Source of the DNA: Mesocentrotus franciscanus | Lineage: Eukaryota; Echinodermata; Echinoidea; Camarodonta; Strongylocentrotidae | Length of the DNA: 64,000 nt | Direction: 5' to 3' | NCBI GenBank assembly: GCA_037976565.1 | Contig: CP137667.1 | Coordinates: 3,806,299 to 3,870,298 of the forward strand | In this document: piece by piece, positions 35,101 through 39,429 of the stretch | Position numbering within the stretch: position 1 is the first letter of the stretch | How the letters are laid out: each line of letters begins with the position of its first letter | Position numbers and translations under genes: made by a program | The notes under the pieces: generated by a model | Seen by the model: the letters and a program-made list of their open reading frames with translations, nothing else | What the model was told of the DNA's origin: nothing | Database searches by the model: none

Positions 35101-37332
35101 TATGTTGCACGCACGTGAATGCTGCGGTCGCGTCGTCCGTAGGCGTATTATACCCGATTGACCCCGAGTAGGGCCACGGGAAAGACACATTCTCATCATG
35201 CTACACTCCCTAATTTAAATCACTCATGGTTCCCCTAAACTGAACTTGTTCCATAAGAAGAATCAGCGTCTAAAAAGTATGCAGGCCAAATTTATGGGAA
35301 AATATCATTTTATATAAACAAATTCCTGAATTGAAATTATTTTTTGGTGAATTTATTATTTCTACAATTCGAATCTGCAGTATACTTTTCATTTTGGAAA
35401 TAATGAATTATTCATTGGAAGAAATGTTTACAAGATTTAAACTGAAATGTAAAAATAGAAAAAAAAATCGAAATGTATTAGATATGTGGAAAATGAGAGA
35501 TCTTACCTTTTATGGTGCAATAATTGTTTTTTAAATGTTAGCGGCGTCACAAATTGTGCATACCGTAACTGTTGTACCAGTACCAAAACATGTTTTACAG
35601 ATATTGAATAGACTATTATTGTAGAGCGCTTAGAGACTTCTGATAAAGTAAGTGTAAGGCGCTATATAAGCAATTATAAAATGGGTTCAAGAATGTAGCC
35701 AATGTGAAGCGTCAAAATGGATCACGTGTGCGTGCATCAATTTTAACCATACGCGCACTTTGGTGATATCAGCGTGCAAAAAGTGCGCAACAAAAGAGCA
35801 TAATGCACGGCTGCGGGTAAATCAATGGATCTTTACCATGCATTGCGCAGTTTGTTGACGAGGTCACTGCCCTCGCGATCGTTATTTGTTATGAAGGTTG
35901 CAGGTTTACAGTGTTTAATATCGCCTTGCTAAGTAAGATTGTCGACCCATTTATAAAACAAATAATACGCAGGTTTTCGTTCGTGACGTTATGGCGATGT
36001 AACGCTATTCGTGTATTCACAATGGCACAAAATACACTCGGCTACGCCTCGTGAATTTTATTGCACAGTAGTGAATACCCTCATGCGCTGCTTCGACCAT
36101 AACGCACTCACACCTGTGTATTATTTGTATAATATAATTATTAATATTGTTTTGTTTCTTATGAAATAAAATATAAAATTAAACGTAAAGTAATTAAACA
36201 TGATATTAAAAATGGTGGATTGAATATGATTGATGTTACTAGTAAAATATCTTCACTTCGTTTTGCATGGATATCTCGTTTCTTTAATGATAATGGTTCT
36301 TTTATAAATGGTTATGAAAGTGAAAGATTACTATCGTTTGTTAATACGGAAGAAGTCAAAAGAAGAAATTGTCATTTATTTTTGGAATTCCTTTCTACAT
36401 TTAGATAATGTATTCGTTTGGAAGGATGTATTTTTATTTGAATTAAAGCAAAGTCGTAATAAGAAACTTTAAAAAAAAATTGTTTTTCAAGATGATTCAC
36501 AGGATTATTGCCCCAAAAGAAAATTTATGTAAATGGCAAATTGTGAATAATAATTTATGGAAAACTTGTGGAGAAGTCAGTTCAACATTTCACTTTTTAT
36601 TATATTGCAAGGATGTGATTATGTTTTGGAAAATAATATGTAATTCGATATTTGACCTATACCGAATAGAACTACAAATAAACAAAAATATATTAGTTGA
36701 AACAAGAAATATACTTTCCTGAATATTACTTTAAATTATGCGCAGTATGCAATTTATAAATGTTACGTTAACAAGATTGGCAATGGTTCTGTTACTTATC
36801 CGCATTCTTTTTTTTTTTTTTTTAATCAAGTCGTTGCTAAGATTTTTTAAAGGGTATGGATGTGATAGCAAAGAAAATAATACTAAGGCGGAAGAATTGT
36901 TGAATATATTTAAATTTTTAGCCAATGTTATTTTTCATTCAATCATTGAGAAATTAATGTAAATATGTATTGAAATTATGGAAATAAAAATCTCGCTTGA
37001 GGAAAAGAGAATTAAAAAACAACCACCACCATCACCACTTACACCATAAGCATGCACCAACATCACTAACAGCACCACCACTATCATCATCACTACCACC
37101 TTCACAACACCATCACTACCACTACCACTAACAGCACCAACAGCACCAACACTACCACCACCATCACCACTAACACCATAAGCATACACCAACATCACTA
37201 ACAACACCACCACCACCACCACCATCACCACCACCACCATCACCAACACCACCGCAGTCCATCCGAATCGATTAAGTAAATGGTAATCATCCCCCATACC
37301 TGAGAAGCTGCAAGCTTCCTCGTTGTCTTCAT
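1546..37332 (-). CDS. Adhesion G-protein-coupled receptor with SUEL-type lectin domains (gene B, 3'-partial)
   Basis: Gene model spanning all exons listed separately below. Joined in order, 20 exons give 709 codons with every splice phase matching, once the frameshifted lectin exon at 13,325-13,593 is left out. Layout: signal peptide, SUEL lectin, Thr-rich linker, SUEL-like lectin, linkers, mucin-like stalk, short GAIN-like part, GPS, TM1-TM5. Adhesion GPCRs of the latrophilin type also carry an N-terminal SUEL lectin domain, where it serves cell-surface ligand binding; by analogy this receptor would sit in the plasma membrane and bind a glycan or protein ligand. The ligand is unknown. Odd points are the duplicated lectin region, the GPS reading His-Leu-Ala, and a GAIN region shorter than usual. 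TM6, TM7 and the cytoplasmic tail are outside the window. The overall class is well supported; some exon edges around the GAIN region are uncertain. Confidence 0.9.
2054..2120 (-). CDS. Gene B exon 20: TM4
   Basis: Acceptor TTTTCAG, donor GTATCA; phase 1 to phase 2. Codes GLPVVMVGVLYEEYPYAYG then TPE. It joins the preceding exon's ...FLAVWG to give WG-LPVV, the typical start of TM4 in adhesion GPCRs (GWG-LP), and ends at the tyrosine-rich loop that precedes the CWL motif. Confidence 0.85.
2125..3105. other. Intron between TM3 and TM4 exons, mostly unassigned
   Basis: Contains a short cluster of direct repeats built on CATGATCATATTATAT at about 2,755-2,835 and a T/C-rich patch near 2,345. No exon was recognised. 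Confidence 0.5.
3120..3314. mobile_element. MITE-like repeat, family 1 copy a
   Basis: Closely matches 46,540-46,735 over about 190 bases, including the shared CAATGCCTAAGCGATGCCTG and TTGATGAGATAACCACCTG. The right end retains GGGGCTTTAAA; the left terminal repeat is worn. The better-preserved copy at 46.5 kb shows the terminal inverted repeats. Confidence 0.75.
3663..3864 (-). CDS. Gene B exon 19: TM3 and intracellular loop 2
   Basis: Acceptor AATATCAG, donor GTAAAA; phase 0 to phase 1. Begins YVCAAMAVVLQYLFTVYGLW, with the conserved cysteine at the top of TM3 and the L.Y(F)..YG.W pattern of adhesion-receptor TM3, then VIQTALFLNTC, a basic loop with KTREG, and TKIFLAVWG leading into TM4. 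The loop between TM3 and TM4 is longer than is usual for this family, which I report as seen. Confidence 0.88.
4397..4442. repeat. CA dinucleotide microsatellite
   Basis: About 40 bases of CA repeat with single interruptions, in the intron between the TM2 and TM3 exons. Confidence 0.9.
4562..4727. mobile_element. Palindromic TIR element with internal 41-bp duplication
   Basis: The ends are inverted: CTCAATAGTGCGAATATTT on the left against AAATATTTGCACTATTGA on the right, and inside them GAAAGATTAACGTT against AACGTTAATCTTTC. The core AACGAGGCGTCAGCCGAGTT occurs twice. No coding capacity; the structure is that of a MITE or fold-back repeat. Confidence 0.75.
5137..5239 (-). CDS. Gene B exon 18: TM2
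   Basis: Acceptor TTGAACAG, donor GTAATT; phase 2 to phase 0. Codes NQKSQLAKIQLNIAMSCCLA then HLIYLIGMKATGNL. This matches the '..I..NL..S...A.L.FLIG' pattern of TM2 in adhesion GPCRs and runs directly into the TM3 exon at 3,864. Confidence 0.85.
5790..5902 (-). CDS. Gene B exon 17: linker and TM1
   Basis: Acceptor TTTTGCAG, donor GTGCGT; phase 0 to phase 2. Codes GFAVGYVNTIALLLIEKVVG then AISVICLLVIVMVYFILG, a strong hydrophobic segment placed just after the GPS exon, as TM1 is in adhesion GPCRs. The donor chosen is the one that keeps phase with the TM2 exon. Confidence 0.85.
6345..6480. mobile_element. 136-bp MITE with terminal inverted repeats
   Basis: Ends CTGGGCCCCGTCTTACAAAG and CTTTGTAATACGGGGCCCAG are inverted copies with one or two differences. 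Inside are further small inverted repeats of GATTGAT. No coding capacity. Confidence 0.88.
7034..7142 (-). CDS. Gene B exon 16: GPS motif
   Basis: Acceptor CTTTTAG, donor GTAGTC; phase 2 to phase 0. Codes DWKWSTDGCKVVYSNYTHV then TCRCDHLAAIALERGPK. The W...GC...TCRC-HL arrangement is the GPCR proteolysis site inside the GAIN domain. The residue after His-Leu is Ala (codons CAT CTT GCA), whereas autoproteolysis uses Thr or Ser there, so cleavage is predicted to be lost. The first GPS cysteine is supplied by the upstream exon. Confidence 0.92.
7547..7596 (-). CDS. Gene B exon 15: start of GPS region
   Basis: Acceptor TTCCCCAG, donor GTAAGT; phase 0 to phase 2. Codes DFENEVPICTSMRGAA plus the first two bases of a serine codon. 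VPIC supplies the first of the four GPS cysteines. Short, but both splice sites are strong and both phases fit the neighbours. Confidence 0.8.
7903..8093 (-). CDS. Gene B exon 14: GAIN-like segment before the GPS
   Basis: Donor GTAAGT, phase 0. The 5' edge is chosen at a CCAG acceptor because it gives phase 1, matching the upstream exon; its pyrimidine tract is weak, so the edge is uncertain. Codes an acidic, Ser-rich stretch (NNTDDDVDSEPESAASS) then VVDVTVYCFNGAPLQLKEGE and YVDVVFPAKI, which reads like the beta strands that come just before the GPS in GAIN domains. A plus-strand open frame over the same bases is antisense shadow. Confidence 0.65.
8240..8520 (-). other. Possible extra GAIN exon, weak
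   Basis: A minus-strand stretch coding SSDNAILKMSWYQLQTNS ends at a good donor (GTGAGT) at about 8,432 and can be joined in phase 1 to phase 1 only by using a poor acceptor. It might supply part of the GAIN domain that appears too short, or it may be chance. I left it out of the joined model. Confidence 0.2.
8722..8826 (-). CDS. Gene B exon 13: stalk/GAIN segment
   Basis: Donor GTATGT, phase 1. Codes DVKPYRPLTFTSPGDDADSR then LAVNFESASLQTKP. The acceptor used (GGGAAG) is the only one nearby that gives phase 1 with an open frame; the more usual-looking CTACAG and CAG sites just upstream give phase 2. No motif is diagnostic, so this exon rests on splice sites, open frame and position. Confidence 0.5.
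9000..9075. repeat. ATT/ATC low-complexity tract
   Basis: Short run of TTATCA and ATTATC repeats inside an intron. Confidence 0.8.
9239..9418 (-). CDS. Gene B exon 12: mucin-like Thr/Pro stalk
   Basis: Acceptor after a pyrimidine-rich stretch (TTAAG), donor GTAAGG; phase 1 to phase 1, 60 codons. Codes a run rich in Thr, Pro, Ser and Ala, for example TTTSPPPNTTPSASTAPPTT, ending KDSSPVAVFEEFLAECFG. Such stretches are usually densely O-glycosylated and act as an extended stalk between the adhesion domains and the GAIN/7TM part. Confidence 0.8.
9500..9770. repeat. Imperfect minisatellite around GGTACACACATG
   Basis: About six degenerate copies of a 30-45 base unit containing (G)GTACACACATGTTTCTT and AATGGTGTTGGTG, running into a GGT-rich triplet tract. 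Intronic. Confidence 0.75.
10021..10066 (-). CDS. Gene B exon 11: Thr/Pro-rich linker
   Basis: Acceptor CCCTGCAG, donor GTAAGG; phase 0 to phase 1. Codes VDTTTPSTTPAVTTP, a mucin-like linker. It follows the VEPESTT exon, which ends in phase 0, and leads in phase into the larger stalk exon. Confidence 0.8.
10375..10435 (+). repeat. tRNA-derived SINE fragment
   Basis: GAGTAGTTTAATCACCTGAC followed by GGTCGTGGGTTCGAGCCC resembles a tRNA A box and B box (GGTTCGAGCC). It matches the layout of the SINE at 42.1 kb and is not a full tRNA. Confidence 0.6.
10434..10950. mobile_element. TIR repeat family 2, copy a (right end worn)
   Basis: Starts AAAGGTACTATGTCCCATTT and contains stretches shared with 37,963-38,505 and 44,954-45,482, such as GACAGTGAAGTCTAGAA and GGACATACATGACATATTCA. 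The other copies end in the inverted form of the start, so this is a non-coding TIR element of about 530 bases; here the right end is eroded. Confidence 0.8.
11728..11765 (-). CDS. Gene B exon 10: short linker (unit 2)
   Basis: Acceptor TTGTAAAG, donor GTATGT; phase 1 to phase 0. Codes VRVGPVEPESTT after a split residue: it completes Cys if a lectin exon precedes it, or Gly if the broken lectin exon is skipped. Paralogue of the exon at 17,584-17,615, with six more bases. Confidence 0.85.
12067..12100. repeat. CA-rich microsatellite
   Basis: ACACACACACAC with GCGCACGCAC variants; the same intron position in unit 1 (about 17,940-17,990) also has CA/CG repeats, as expected from the duplication. 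Confidence 0.8.
12325..12520. repeat. Dispersed repeat family 3, copy a
   Basis: About 190 bases similar to 58,585-58,790, sharing AGAAAAGGTTGATCATCTAG and GGAATCATCAAAATGATAA and ending near a CTGTACACA motif. No coding potential. Confidence 0.7.
13325..13593 (-). pseudogene. Frameshifted SUEL-like lectin exon (unit 2 copy)
   Basis: Homologous to the lectin exon at 18,817-19,086, with the same acceptor (TTATTGCAG) and donor (GTAAGT after the split cysteine codon), but 269 bases long instead of 270. One base is missing within the first 40, so splicing in the expected phase 1 meets a TGA soon after the acceptor. The rest stays open in another frame, with GNLRC, VITKGFC, CDDFDSSAFSSC, ECDIRCTGSCP and YFYAEYDC all well kept. 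I found no alternative acceptor that restores phase 1. Flanking exons end phase 1 and begin phase 1, so skipping this exon keeps the receptor in frame. It may instead be an assembly error. Confidence 0.8.
13905..15600 (-). mobile_element. 5'-truncated CR1/L2-like LINE
   Basis: The minus strand codes reverse-transcriptase blocks: GVQQGSILGPLLLLIYVID, FADDTNVF, LSLNLKKTNFIHF, TRFLGVYIN, then after a frameshift near 15,170 LPYISYCNIIWA, KKAIRVCTDAGHRD and SGPDTWNALPL. The 3' end carries AAATC-type repeats (GATTTGATTTGATTT on the plus strand). Closely related to the element at 25-26.6 kb. FADD and this block order suit the CR1/L2/Jockey group; the exact clade is not settled. Frameshifts make it inactive. 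Confidence 0.9.
15604..15640. repeat. AC/AT microsatellite (unit 2)
   Basis: ACACACAC followed by ATATATAT; a longer version sits at the matching place in unit 1 (23,708-23,790). Confidence 0.9.
15736..15820 (-). CDS. Gene B exon 8: Thr/Ala linker ending EDSKI (unit 2)
   Basis: Acceptor CTATAAAAG, donor GTAAGA; phase 0 to phase 1, 28 codons. Codes EATTTPAAITTAAITT, then AAAIRVVEDSKI. Paralogue of the exon at 23,884-23,956; the difference in length comes from the slippage-prone ACT/GCT triplets. Likely an O-glycosylated spacer between lectin modules. Confidence 0.85.
17245..17330. repeat. Two-copy tandem repeat of about 40 bp
   Basis: GAGGGCACAAATTAATGGAT followed by ATTCCCTGTGA occurs twice in direct succession with few differences. 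Intronic. Confidence 0.85.
17584..17615 (-). CDS. Gene B exon 7: short linker (unit 1)
   Basis: Acceptor CTTGTAAAG, donor GTATGT; phase 1 to phase 0. The first two bases (GT) complete the final cysteine codon of the lectin exon, then VTPVETESTT follows. Its end phase fits the EATTT-type linker exon at 15,820. Confidence 0.87.
18817..19086 (-). CDS. Gene B exon 6: divergent SUEL-like lectin domain
   Basis: Acceptor CTCATTGCAG, donor GTAAGT; phase 1 to phase 1, 90 codons. Runs TECRDDDRTLHGNLRCSGG, TEIVVTKGFC, CDDFDSSAFSSC, WNVYCSTLSNRNKCDIRC and YFYAEYDC. The cysteine layout, exon boundaries and the split final cysteine match the canonical SUEL exon of this gene at 31,500-31,775, but the YGR and DPC..T.KYL motifs used for sugar binding in typical members are absent. 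It is therefore a SUEL-fold module whose ligand may have changed. About ten cysteines suggest a disulfide-stabilised extracellular domain. Confidence 0.82.
19569..21775. mobile_element. TU-like fold-back transposon, about 2.2 kb
   Basis: Two inverted arms of roughly 0.8-1.1 kb. Each outer domain is a tandem array of about 17-base units (ACCCACAAATGTAATAA on the left, its reverse complement on the right). Each inner domain is a tandem series of roughly 100-base units around AAAGCATGGG and ACTCCAGACCCGGTTATTTC. The unique centre is about 20,690-20,940. The ends are TTACACCCACAAATG and CATTTGTGGGTGTAA. The plan (long inverted repeats, outer short tandem repeats, variable centre) is that described for sea-urchin TU fold-back elements; family identity is inferred from structure. 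No transposase is coded. I cannot identify a sure target-site duplication. Confidence 0.88.
21776..22095 (+). mobile_element. Decayed retroelement C-terminal fragment
   Basis: In shifting plus-strand frames: NKPDIVVRDNSTQ, then IIEVSVPHDINIAFKERK, KYQNLRIEIERMWNVKADV, then in another frame KKGMKAYITRISPHLRLYDL and AAILGTARLIRKTLE. This reads like the conserved tail found downstream of reverse transcriptase in many invertebrate retroelement proteins ('KPDIVV... IDV..P.D ... EKY..L..EI...W ... TA.LGTARILRK'). At least two frameshifts or stops. Confidence 0.7.
22395..22880 (-). mobile_element. Decayed LINE reverse-transcriptase fragment
   Basis: The minus strand codes KYLGIVINDTLNWKYHC, IQRSFVNCPPHILK, a stop, then YEAIIRSGLEYCCIAWDPHC, RIKKRCVRMMCNDW and later SIHKFIYASRIGRNDHSL. 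These are the post-catalytic blocks of a non-LTR reverse transcriptase (the LGI.I...L.W..H and LEYC...WDP motifs). Stop codons and frame changes show it is inactive. Confidence 0.8.
22900..23580. other. Unassigned AT-rich intron sequence
   Basis: No exon or named repeat recognised; several A-rich runs near 23,090-23,150 and 23,470-23,490. Confidence 0.4.
23708..23790. repeat. AC/AT microsatellite (unit 1)
   Basis: ACACACAC run followed by about 60 bases of AT repeats with CATATA interruptions; expanded compared with the unit-2 copy at 15.6 kb. Confidence 0.92.
23884..23956 (-). CDS. Gene B exon 5: Thr/Ala linker ending EDSKI (unit 1)
   Basis: Acceptor CCTATAATAG, donor GTAAGT; phase 0 to phase 1, 24 codons. 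Codes EATTTAATTTAAAAAT then WVVEDSKI. It follows the GISTPTTPATTM exon (phase 0) and leads in phase into the divergent lectin exon. A likely O-glycosylated spacer. Confidence 0.85.
24050..24170. repeat. GA-rich low-complexity tract
   Basis: GAGAG/GGAAG-rich stretch with a counterpart at 15,925-16,020 in unit 2, as expected from the duplication. Confidence 0.8.
25095..26640 (-). mobile_element. CR1/L2-like LINE, 5'-truncated, long intact RT frame
   Basis: A 344-codon open frame at 25,541-26,575 (minus) codes GVPQGSILGPLLFLIYVND, FADDTNVF, LSLNLKKTNYIYF, KFLGVFINENLRWNNHV, LPYISYCNIIWA, KKAMRICTDSSYRDH and RHTGPDIWNSLPIVIRN, i.e. reverse-transcriptase catalytic core and downstream blocks. Upstream the frame continues as LDTLDHTILIRKLEYYG (the D..KAFDT.DH block) to about 26,640 and is then cut off. 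The 3' end has AAATC repeats (five copies of GATTT on the plus strand near 25,100). Endonuclease and ORF1 are missing, so the copy is not autonomous, but the open frame implies a fairly recent insertion. Confidence 0.93.
26860..27010. repeat. GAT/AAT microsatellite
   Basis: ATGATGATGATG followed by AATAATAAT arrays; the open frames over it are compositional. Confidence 0.9.
27062..28620. repeat. 1.55-kb ACT-triplet array with higher-order repeats
   Basis: Mostly ACT (TAC/CTA) triplets in an intron of gene B. Interspersed blocks such as GCTGCTGCTACTTTTGCTAC and AACTACTACTACTGCTGATA recur several times, giving a higher-order repeat of some 150-250 bases. The poly-Thr and poly-Ser open frames on both strands are products of the triplet period. 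The linker exons of gene B use the same ACT/GCT triplets for Thr and Ala, but this array contains no usable splice-bounded exon that I could see. Confidence 0.93.
28724..28761 (-). CDS. Gene B exon 4: short Thr/Pro linker
   Basis: Acceptor CTCACAAAG, donor GTGAGT; phase 1 to phase 0. GT completes the last cysteine codon of the SUEL exon, then GISTPTTPATTM. It is the counterpart, after lectin 1, of the VTPVETESTT and VRVGPVEPESTT exons. Confidence 0.85.
28770..30190. other. Intron sequence, no exon seen
   Basis: AT-rich; contains a T-run followed by a G-run at about 29,512-29,533 (T then about 11 G). Nothing else recognised. Confidence 0.5.
30197..30356. mobile_element. 160-bp MITE, family 4 (GGGACTTTTAGATTT), complete copy
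   Basis: Starts TAGGGACTTTTAGATTTGCA and ends with the inverted form TGCAAATCTAAAAGTCCCTA; further in, CGACGAGAACGTGGACTG is matched by CAGTCCACGTTCTCGTCG. The centre is a run of CTTTTAAGG motifs. Same family as the cluster at 34.1-34.6 kb. Confidence 0.93.
30585..30960 (-). mobile_element. Decayed LINE reverse-transcriptase tail
   Basis: The minus strand codes YLNYGILLWGNSCKTLND, RILPLQKHALRLIHNVYF, RSHTIHLFLPDNVLKIDDFF and FVFQLIQNELP. These are the late blocks of a CR1/Jockey-group reverse transcriptase (Y..YG..LWG, LQK.A.R.I). A stop and truncation at both ends show it is dead. Confidence 0.8.
31500..31775 (-). CDS. Gene B exon 3: canonical SUEL (rhamnose/galactose-binding) lectin domain
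   Basis: Acceptor ATACCTCAG, donor GTGAGT inside the last cysteine codon; phase 1 to phase 1, 92 codons. Sequence blocks: ADLILCQNELGTIDCSPG, TISIIDSQYGRSAPG, QTCDLECSFGYDPCPNTF and KYLNVTFSC. It keeps the YGR and DPC...KYL motifs and nine cysteines of sea-urchin-egg-lectin domains, so carbohydrate binding is plausible, unlike the two divergent copies downstream. It comes directly after the signal peptide, so it is the outermost module of the receptor. In latrophilins the same domain type binds protein partners, so a protein ligand is also possible. Confidence 0.95.
32060..32165. repeat. AAT/TTA microsatellite
   Basis: Runs of ATAATAATAATA about 60 bases long, flanked by ATT repeats. Confidence 0.92.
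32200..33020. other. Intron sequence with LINE 3'-end-like remnants
   Basis: Around 32,600-32,700 the sequence resembles the 3' untranslated part of the CR1/L2-like element near 25,240-25,315 (ATTAACATAC..TA..CAGAA/TTAGAT). Otherwise nothing was recognised. Confidence 0.4.
33026..33074 (-). CDS. Gene B exon 2: hydrophobic core of the signal peptide
   Basis: Acceptor GTCTATAG, donor GTAAGT; phase 0 to phase 1. Codes VLALLLSASVVYQTQG. With the eleven residues of exon 1 it forms a standard signal peptide: basic N-region, LALLL core and a polar end. It leads in phase into the lectin exon. Confidence 0.85.
33237..33370 (+). mobile_element. LINE reverse-transcriptase fragment (YVDD box), part 1
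   Basis: The plus strand codes QYVDDTTLFVNSVNDVHNIM, the catalytic YxDD box of a reverse transcriptase, then after frame breaks SWNKTELIQLN, a block typical of L1/Tx1-like elements. Probably part of the same insertion as the fragments at 35.3 and 36.2 kb. Confidence 0.75.
33538..33617. repeat. Inverted repeat, GGTTACCTATG arms
   Basis: GGTTACCTATGGGCC near 33,540 is matched by CATAGGTAACC near 33,608; the loop is about 55 bases. This may be the end of a small repeat. Confidence 0.6.
34085..34162. mobile_element. MITE family 4 terminal fragments
   Basis: AAATCTAAAAGTCCCTATT abuts AGGGACTTTTAGATTTG, and a second inverted end follows at 34,144-34,162. These are end pieces of the same family as 30,197-30,356, arranged tail to tail. 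Confidence 0.85.
34220..34582. mobile_element. Two MITE family 4 copies in opposite orientation (363-bp palindrome)
   Basis: Copy 1 (34,220-34,384) and copy 2 (34,418-34,582) are each about 165 bases with TIRs TAGGGACTTTTAGATTT. Their interiors are reverse complements of each other (for example GGTGACATCCTTTTAAGG and CCTTAAAAGGATGTCACC), so the pair forms one large inverted repeat around a 33-base spacer. No coding capacity. Confidence 0.92.
35330..35535 (+). mobile_element. L1/Tx1-like LINE fragment, part 2
   Basis: The plus strand codes MFTRFKLKCKNRKKNRNVLD then MWKMRDLTFYGAIIVF. 'W..R.LT.YG.I.V' is a conserved block after the catalytic domain of L1-like reverse transcriptases. Confidence 0.7.
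35600..36120. repeat. SINE-like and palindromic repeat mixture
   Basis: 35,617-35,690 (AGAGCGCTTAGAGACTTCTG ... GGCGCTATATAAG) is related in inverted form to 50,830-50,870 (AAAGCGCTTTCCACTGAAGT). 35,960-36,100 contains GCGATGTAACGCTATTC and CTCGGCTACGCCTCGTGAAT, palindrome-rich sequence of the kind seen at 4.6 and 57.3 kb. It separates two pieces of one LINE. Confidence 0.5.
36180..36960 (+). mobile_element. L1/Tx1-like LINE fragment, part 3 with zf-RVT-like end
   Basis: In broken plus-strand frames: GGLNMIDVTSKISSLRFAWI, then after a shift APKENLCKWQIVNNNLWKTC and STFHFLLYCKDVIMFWKII. The last resembles the C..C....H...C zinc-binding motif that follows reverse transcriptase in many LINEs. 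Several frameshifts; inactive. Confidence 0.75.
37020..37255. repeat. CAC/ACC triplet-rich repeat
   Basis: About 230 bases of CACCAC, ACCATC and similar triplets, with a 75-80 base block (AACACCATAAGCAT.CACCAA) repeated. It lies just inside the first intron of gene B. Confidence 0.88.
37300..37332 (-). CDS. Gene B exon 1: start codon and signal-peptide N-region
   Basis: ATG followed by MKTTRKLAASQ and a donor GTATGG; phase 0. Chosen as the start because it gives a basic N-region that joins in phase to the hydrophobic exon at 33,074, making a complete signal peptide. The base at -3 is a G, a moderate initiation context. I cannot see a TATA box or map the 5' untranslated region. Confidence 0.75.
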
Positions 37333-37962
37333 GGCTCTCGTGTTGTCCTCCAAATCTTGCAGTTGTATAGGAAATGCAACTAGAATATCTCTAAGCCTAT
37401 GCTCGTCTTGTTTATCCGATAAATGTCAGTTTATCAGAAGTCAGAAGTAGCTTGATGAATGTTGTCAGTTCCTCCAAACCAATTAGTTTTAGACTCCTAA
37501 CATTTCAATACAGATGATAATACATTCCATCACAAATGCATCGATTTCCTGTGAAGTCAGTGCATAAATTGGCAACTTAATATTTTCTTTAACGCAGAAC
37601 CACTCCTCGAAAGTTTGCAGAAGGCAACTTAATTGTATACATTGAAATATAAGTATGAGTGAATTTAGATGATCAATTAAGATGCCAATAACATTTTACG
37701 CTCTTGATGAAGAAATAGAACTCTCTCGTTGGTGTGGTTTAGAAAGAAACCCTCTCAGACTTGCTTCTACGGTATCAATGATCACGCATCTTTCCGATCA
37801 ACCAGAGAGGAGGGAAAACTATTCTCAGATCGGATAGCATCATCATTACCATGGTATGGTTGGCATGTCAACACACTGTAACCGCTATGCACATCACGGT
37901 TCGGTAATACGATGCATTTCATTAGGGGTCCTTTTGGCAAAGTGATGAAGCCAGCACTTGTT

Positions 37963-38505
37963 TAAAGATACTATGTCCCTTTTGCAGCCAACATCAAATT
38001 CTGTAGAACTTTGCAGGAATTATGAATATGTCATGTATGTCCTATCTGTGAAATTTAAACATTAGCAGTGTCCTAATATTCAAATTATGCAAGGAAACCC
38101 GTTTACTTGCTAGACTTCACTGTCAGACACTATTGAGTGACTGACTGGCTTTTTCATCTTTGGTAATAACATACATAAAATGAGCTGTAAAGGGTACATG
38201 AGCATTTGTCTACATCAATAACCCACTTCTTGTAATGGCCAAAATTAAACTGATTGAATCTTTGCGCAGCATAAAACGTACGACCATTCGGTACAATGGT
38301 CTGAAAAATCAGACTATTACTTACTGGCTCTATAGCTCCTAAGTCGATTCGACAACTAATAGTCGTTATTTTCCCACTTAAAGACATTTTCAAGCCCCTT
38401 TTTTTTAGGGAAGTTCTAAATTAGTATTGTCTTTCAAATGCCGTTGGAATTTAACCTTTTCATTTTTTTGGCCTGCAAATGGGACATAGTACCTTTAAAT
38501 GCATT
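37963..38505. mobile_element. TIR repeat family 2, copy b (inverted)
   Basis: About 540 bases in the opposite orientation to copies a and c: starts near AAAGATACTATGTCCCTTTT, ends GGGACATAGTACCTTTAAA. It shares long stretches with 10,434-10,950, such as the CGTACGACCATTCGGTA region. The inverted ends mark a TIR element without coding sequence. Confidence 0.88.
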
Positions 38506-38509
38506 TACT

Positions 38510-39180
38510 TTATAATAACAGATATGTACGATATCATGGAGGATACCATGACTAGCATACACAATACATTGCAAACAAGAAATTCCCTAGAACATTCTAA
38601 TGAGCAACATTAATGTCCATATGACTATGTTTTTGAATAATTTAATCTGTCACTAAATTAAAATAAAATGTAATAACATAGATAACAAACAACAATATAA
38701 CTATGAAATATTCAGTGTTTTCATGGTAATTTAGGAACATATCAAATTATTCAATAATATATTCATATGGACACTTGGCATTCCATACTTAGTCGGAGGA
38801 TTAAACCATGGACTAAAGTTAGTCCGCTTTCGAGAATACCACCAATTATCATTAATTTGAAACATATTTCATTAAATTTCGAGGCCCACGGAAATCTTGT
38901 GAAGAATTCTTCGATAAAAGAATAACAAAAAAGACGGGATGTTAGATAAACACGTGTACAAAATGTATGCAATTTCGTAGAAGTGTACAATGACAATGTT
39001 TGAAAAAAATACAAGGGAATGGTAAAAATATTAAAAGTCTCATCCGATAGTGTGGTGTTAAGAATAATTTGATGAAATGATGAGATACAGTAGCAATCAC
39101 ATATAAGATTATTAATCCATTTGGCCCGAAATCCCCCGAAAAAAAAGATCGGCGGAGGCATCGTTGCTGTTTTAAAATGA
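38510..39180. other. Intergenic, nothing recognised
   Basis: No exon with matching splice phase and no named repeat. Small open frames here lack any recognisable domain. Confidence 0.4.
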
Positions 39181-39189
39181 ATTCTACCC

Positions 39190-39384
39190 CCTTTCTCCCT
39201 CTCTCTCTCTCTCCATATCTCTCTCTCTCTCTCTCTCTCTTTCCCTCTCTCTCTCTCTTTCTTTCCCTCTCTAACTCTTTCTTTCTCTCTCTATTAAACT
39301 GTCTCTTGTCTCTCTCTCTCTCTCTCTTTTCTTTCTCTCTCTCTCTCAATCTCTTTCTCTGACACTCTCTTTCCTCTCTCTTTC

Positions 39385-39429
<45 letters not shown>

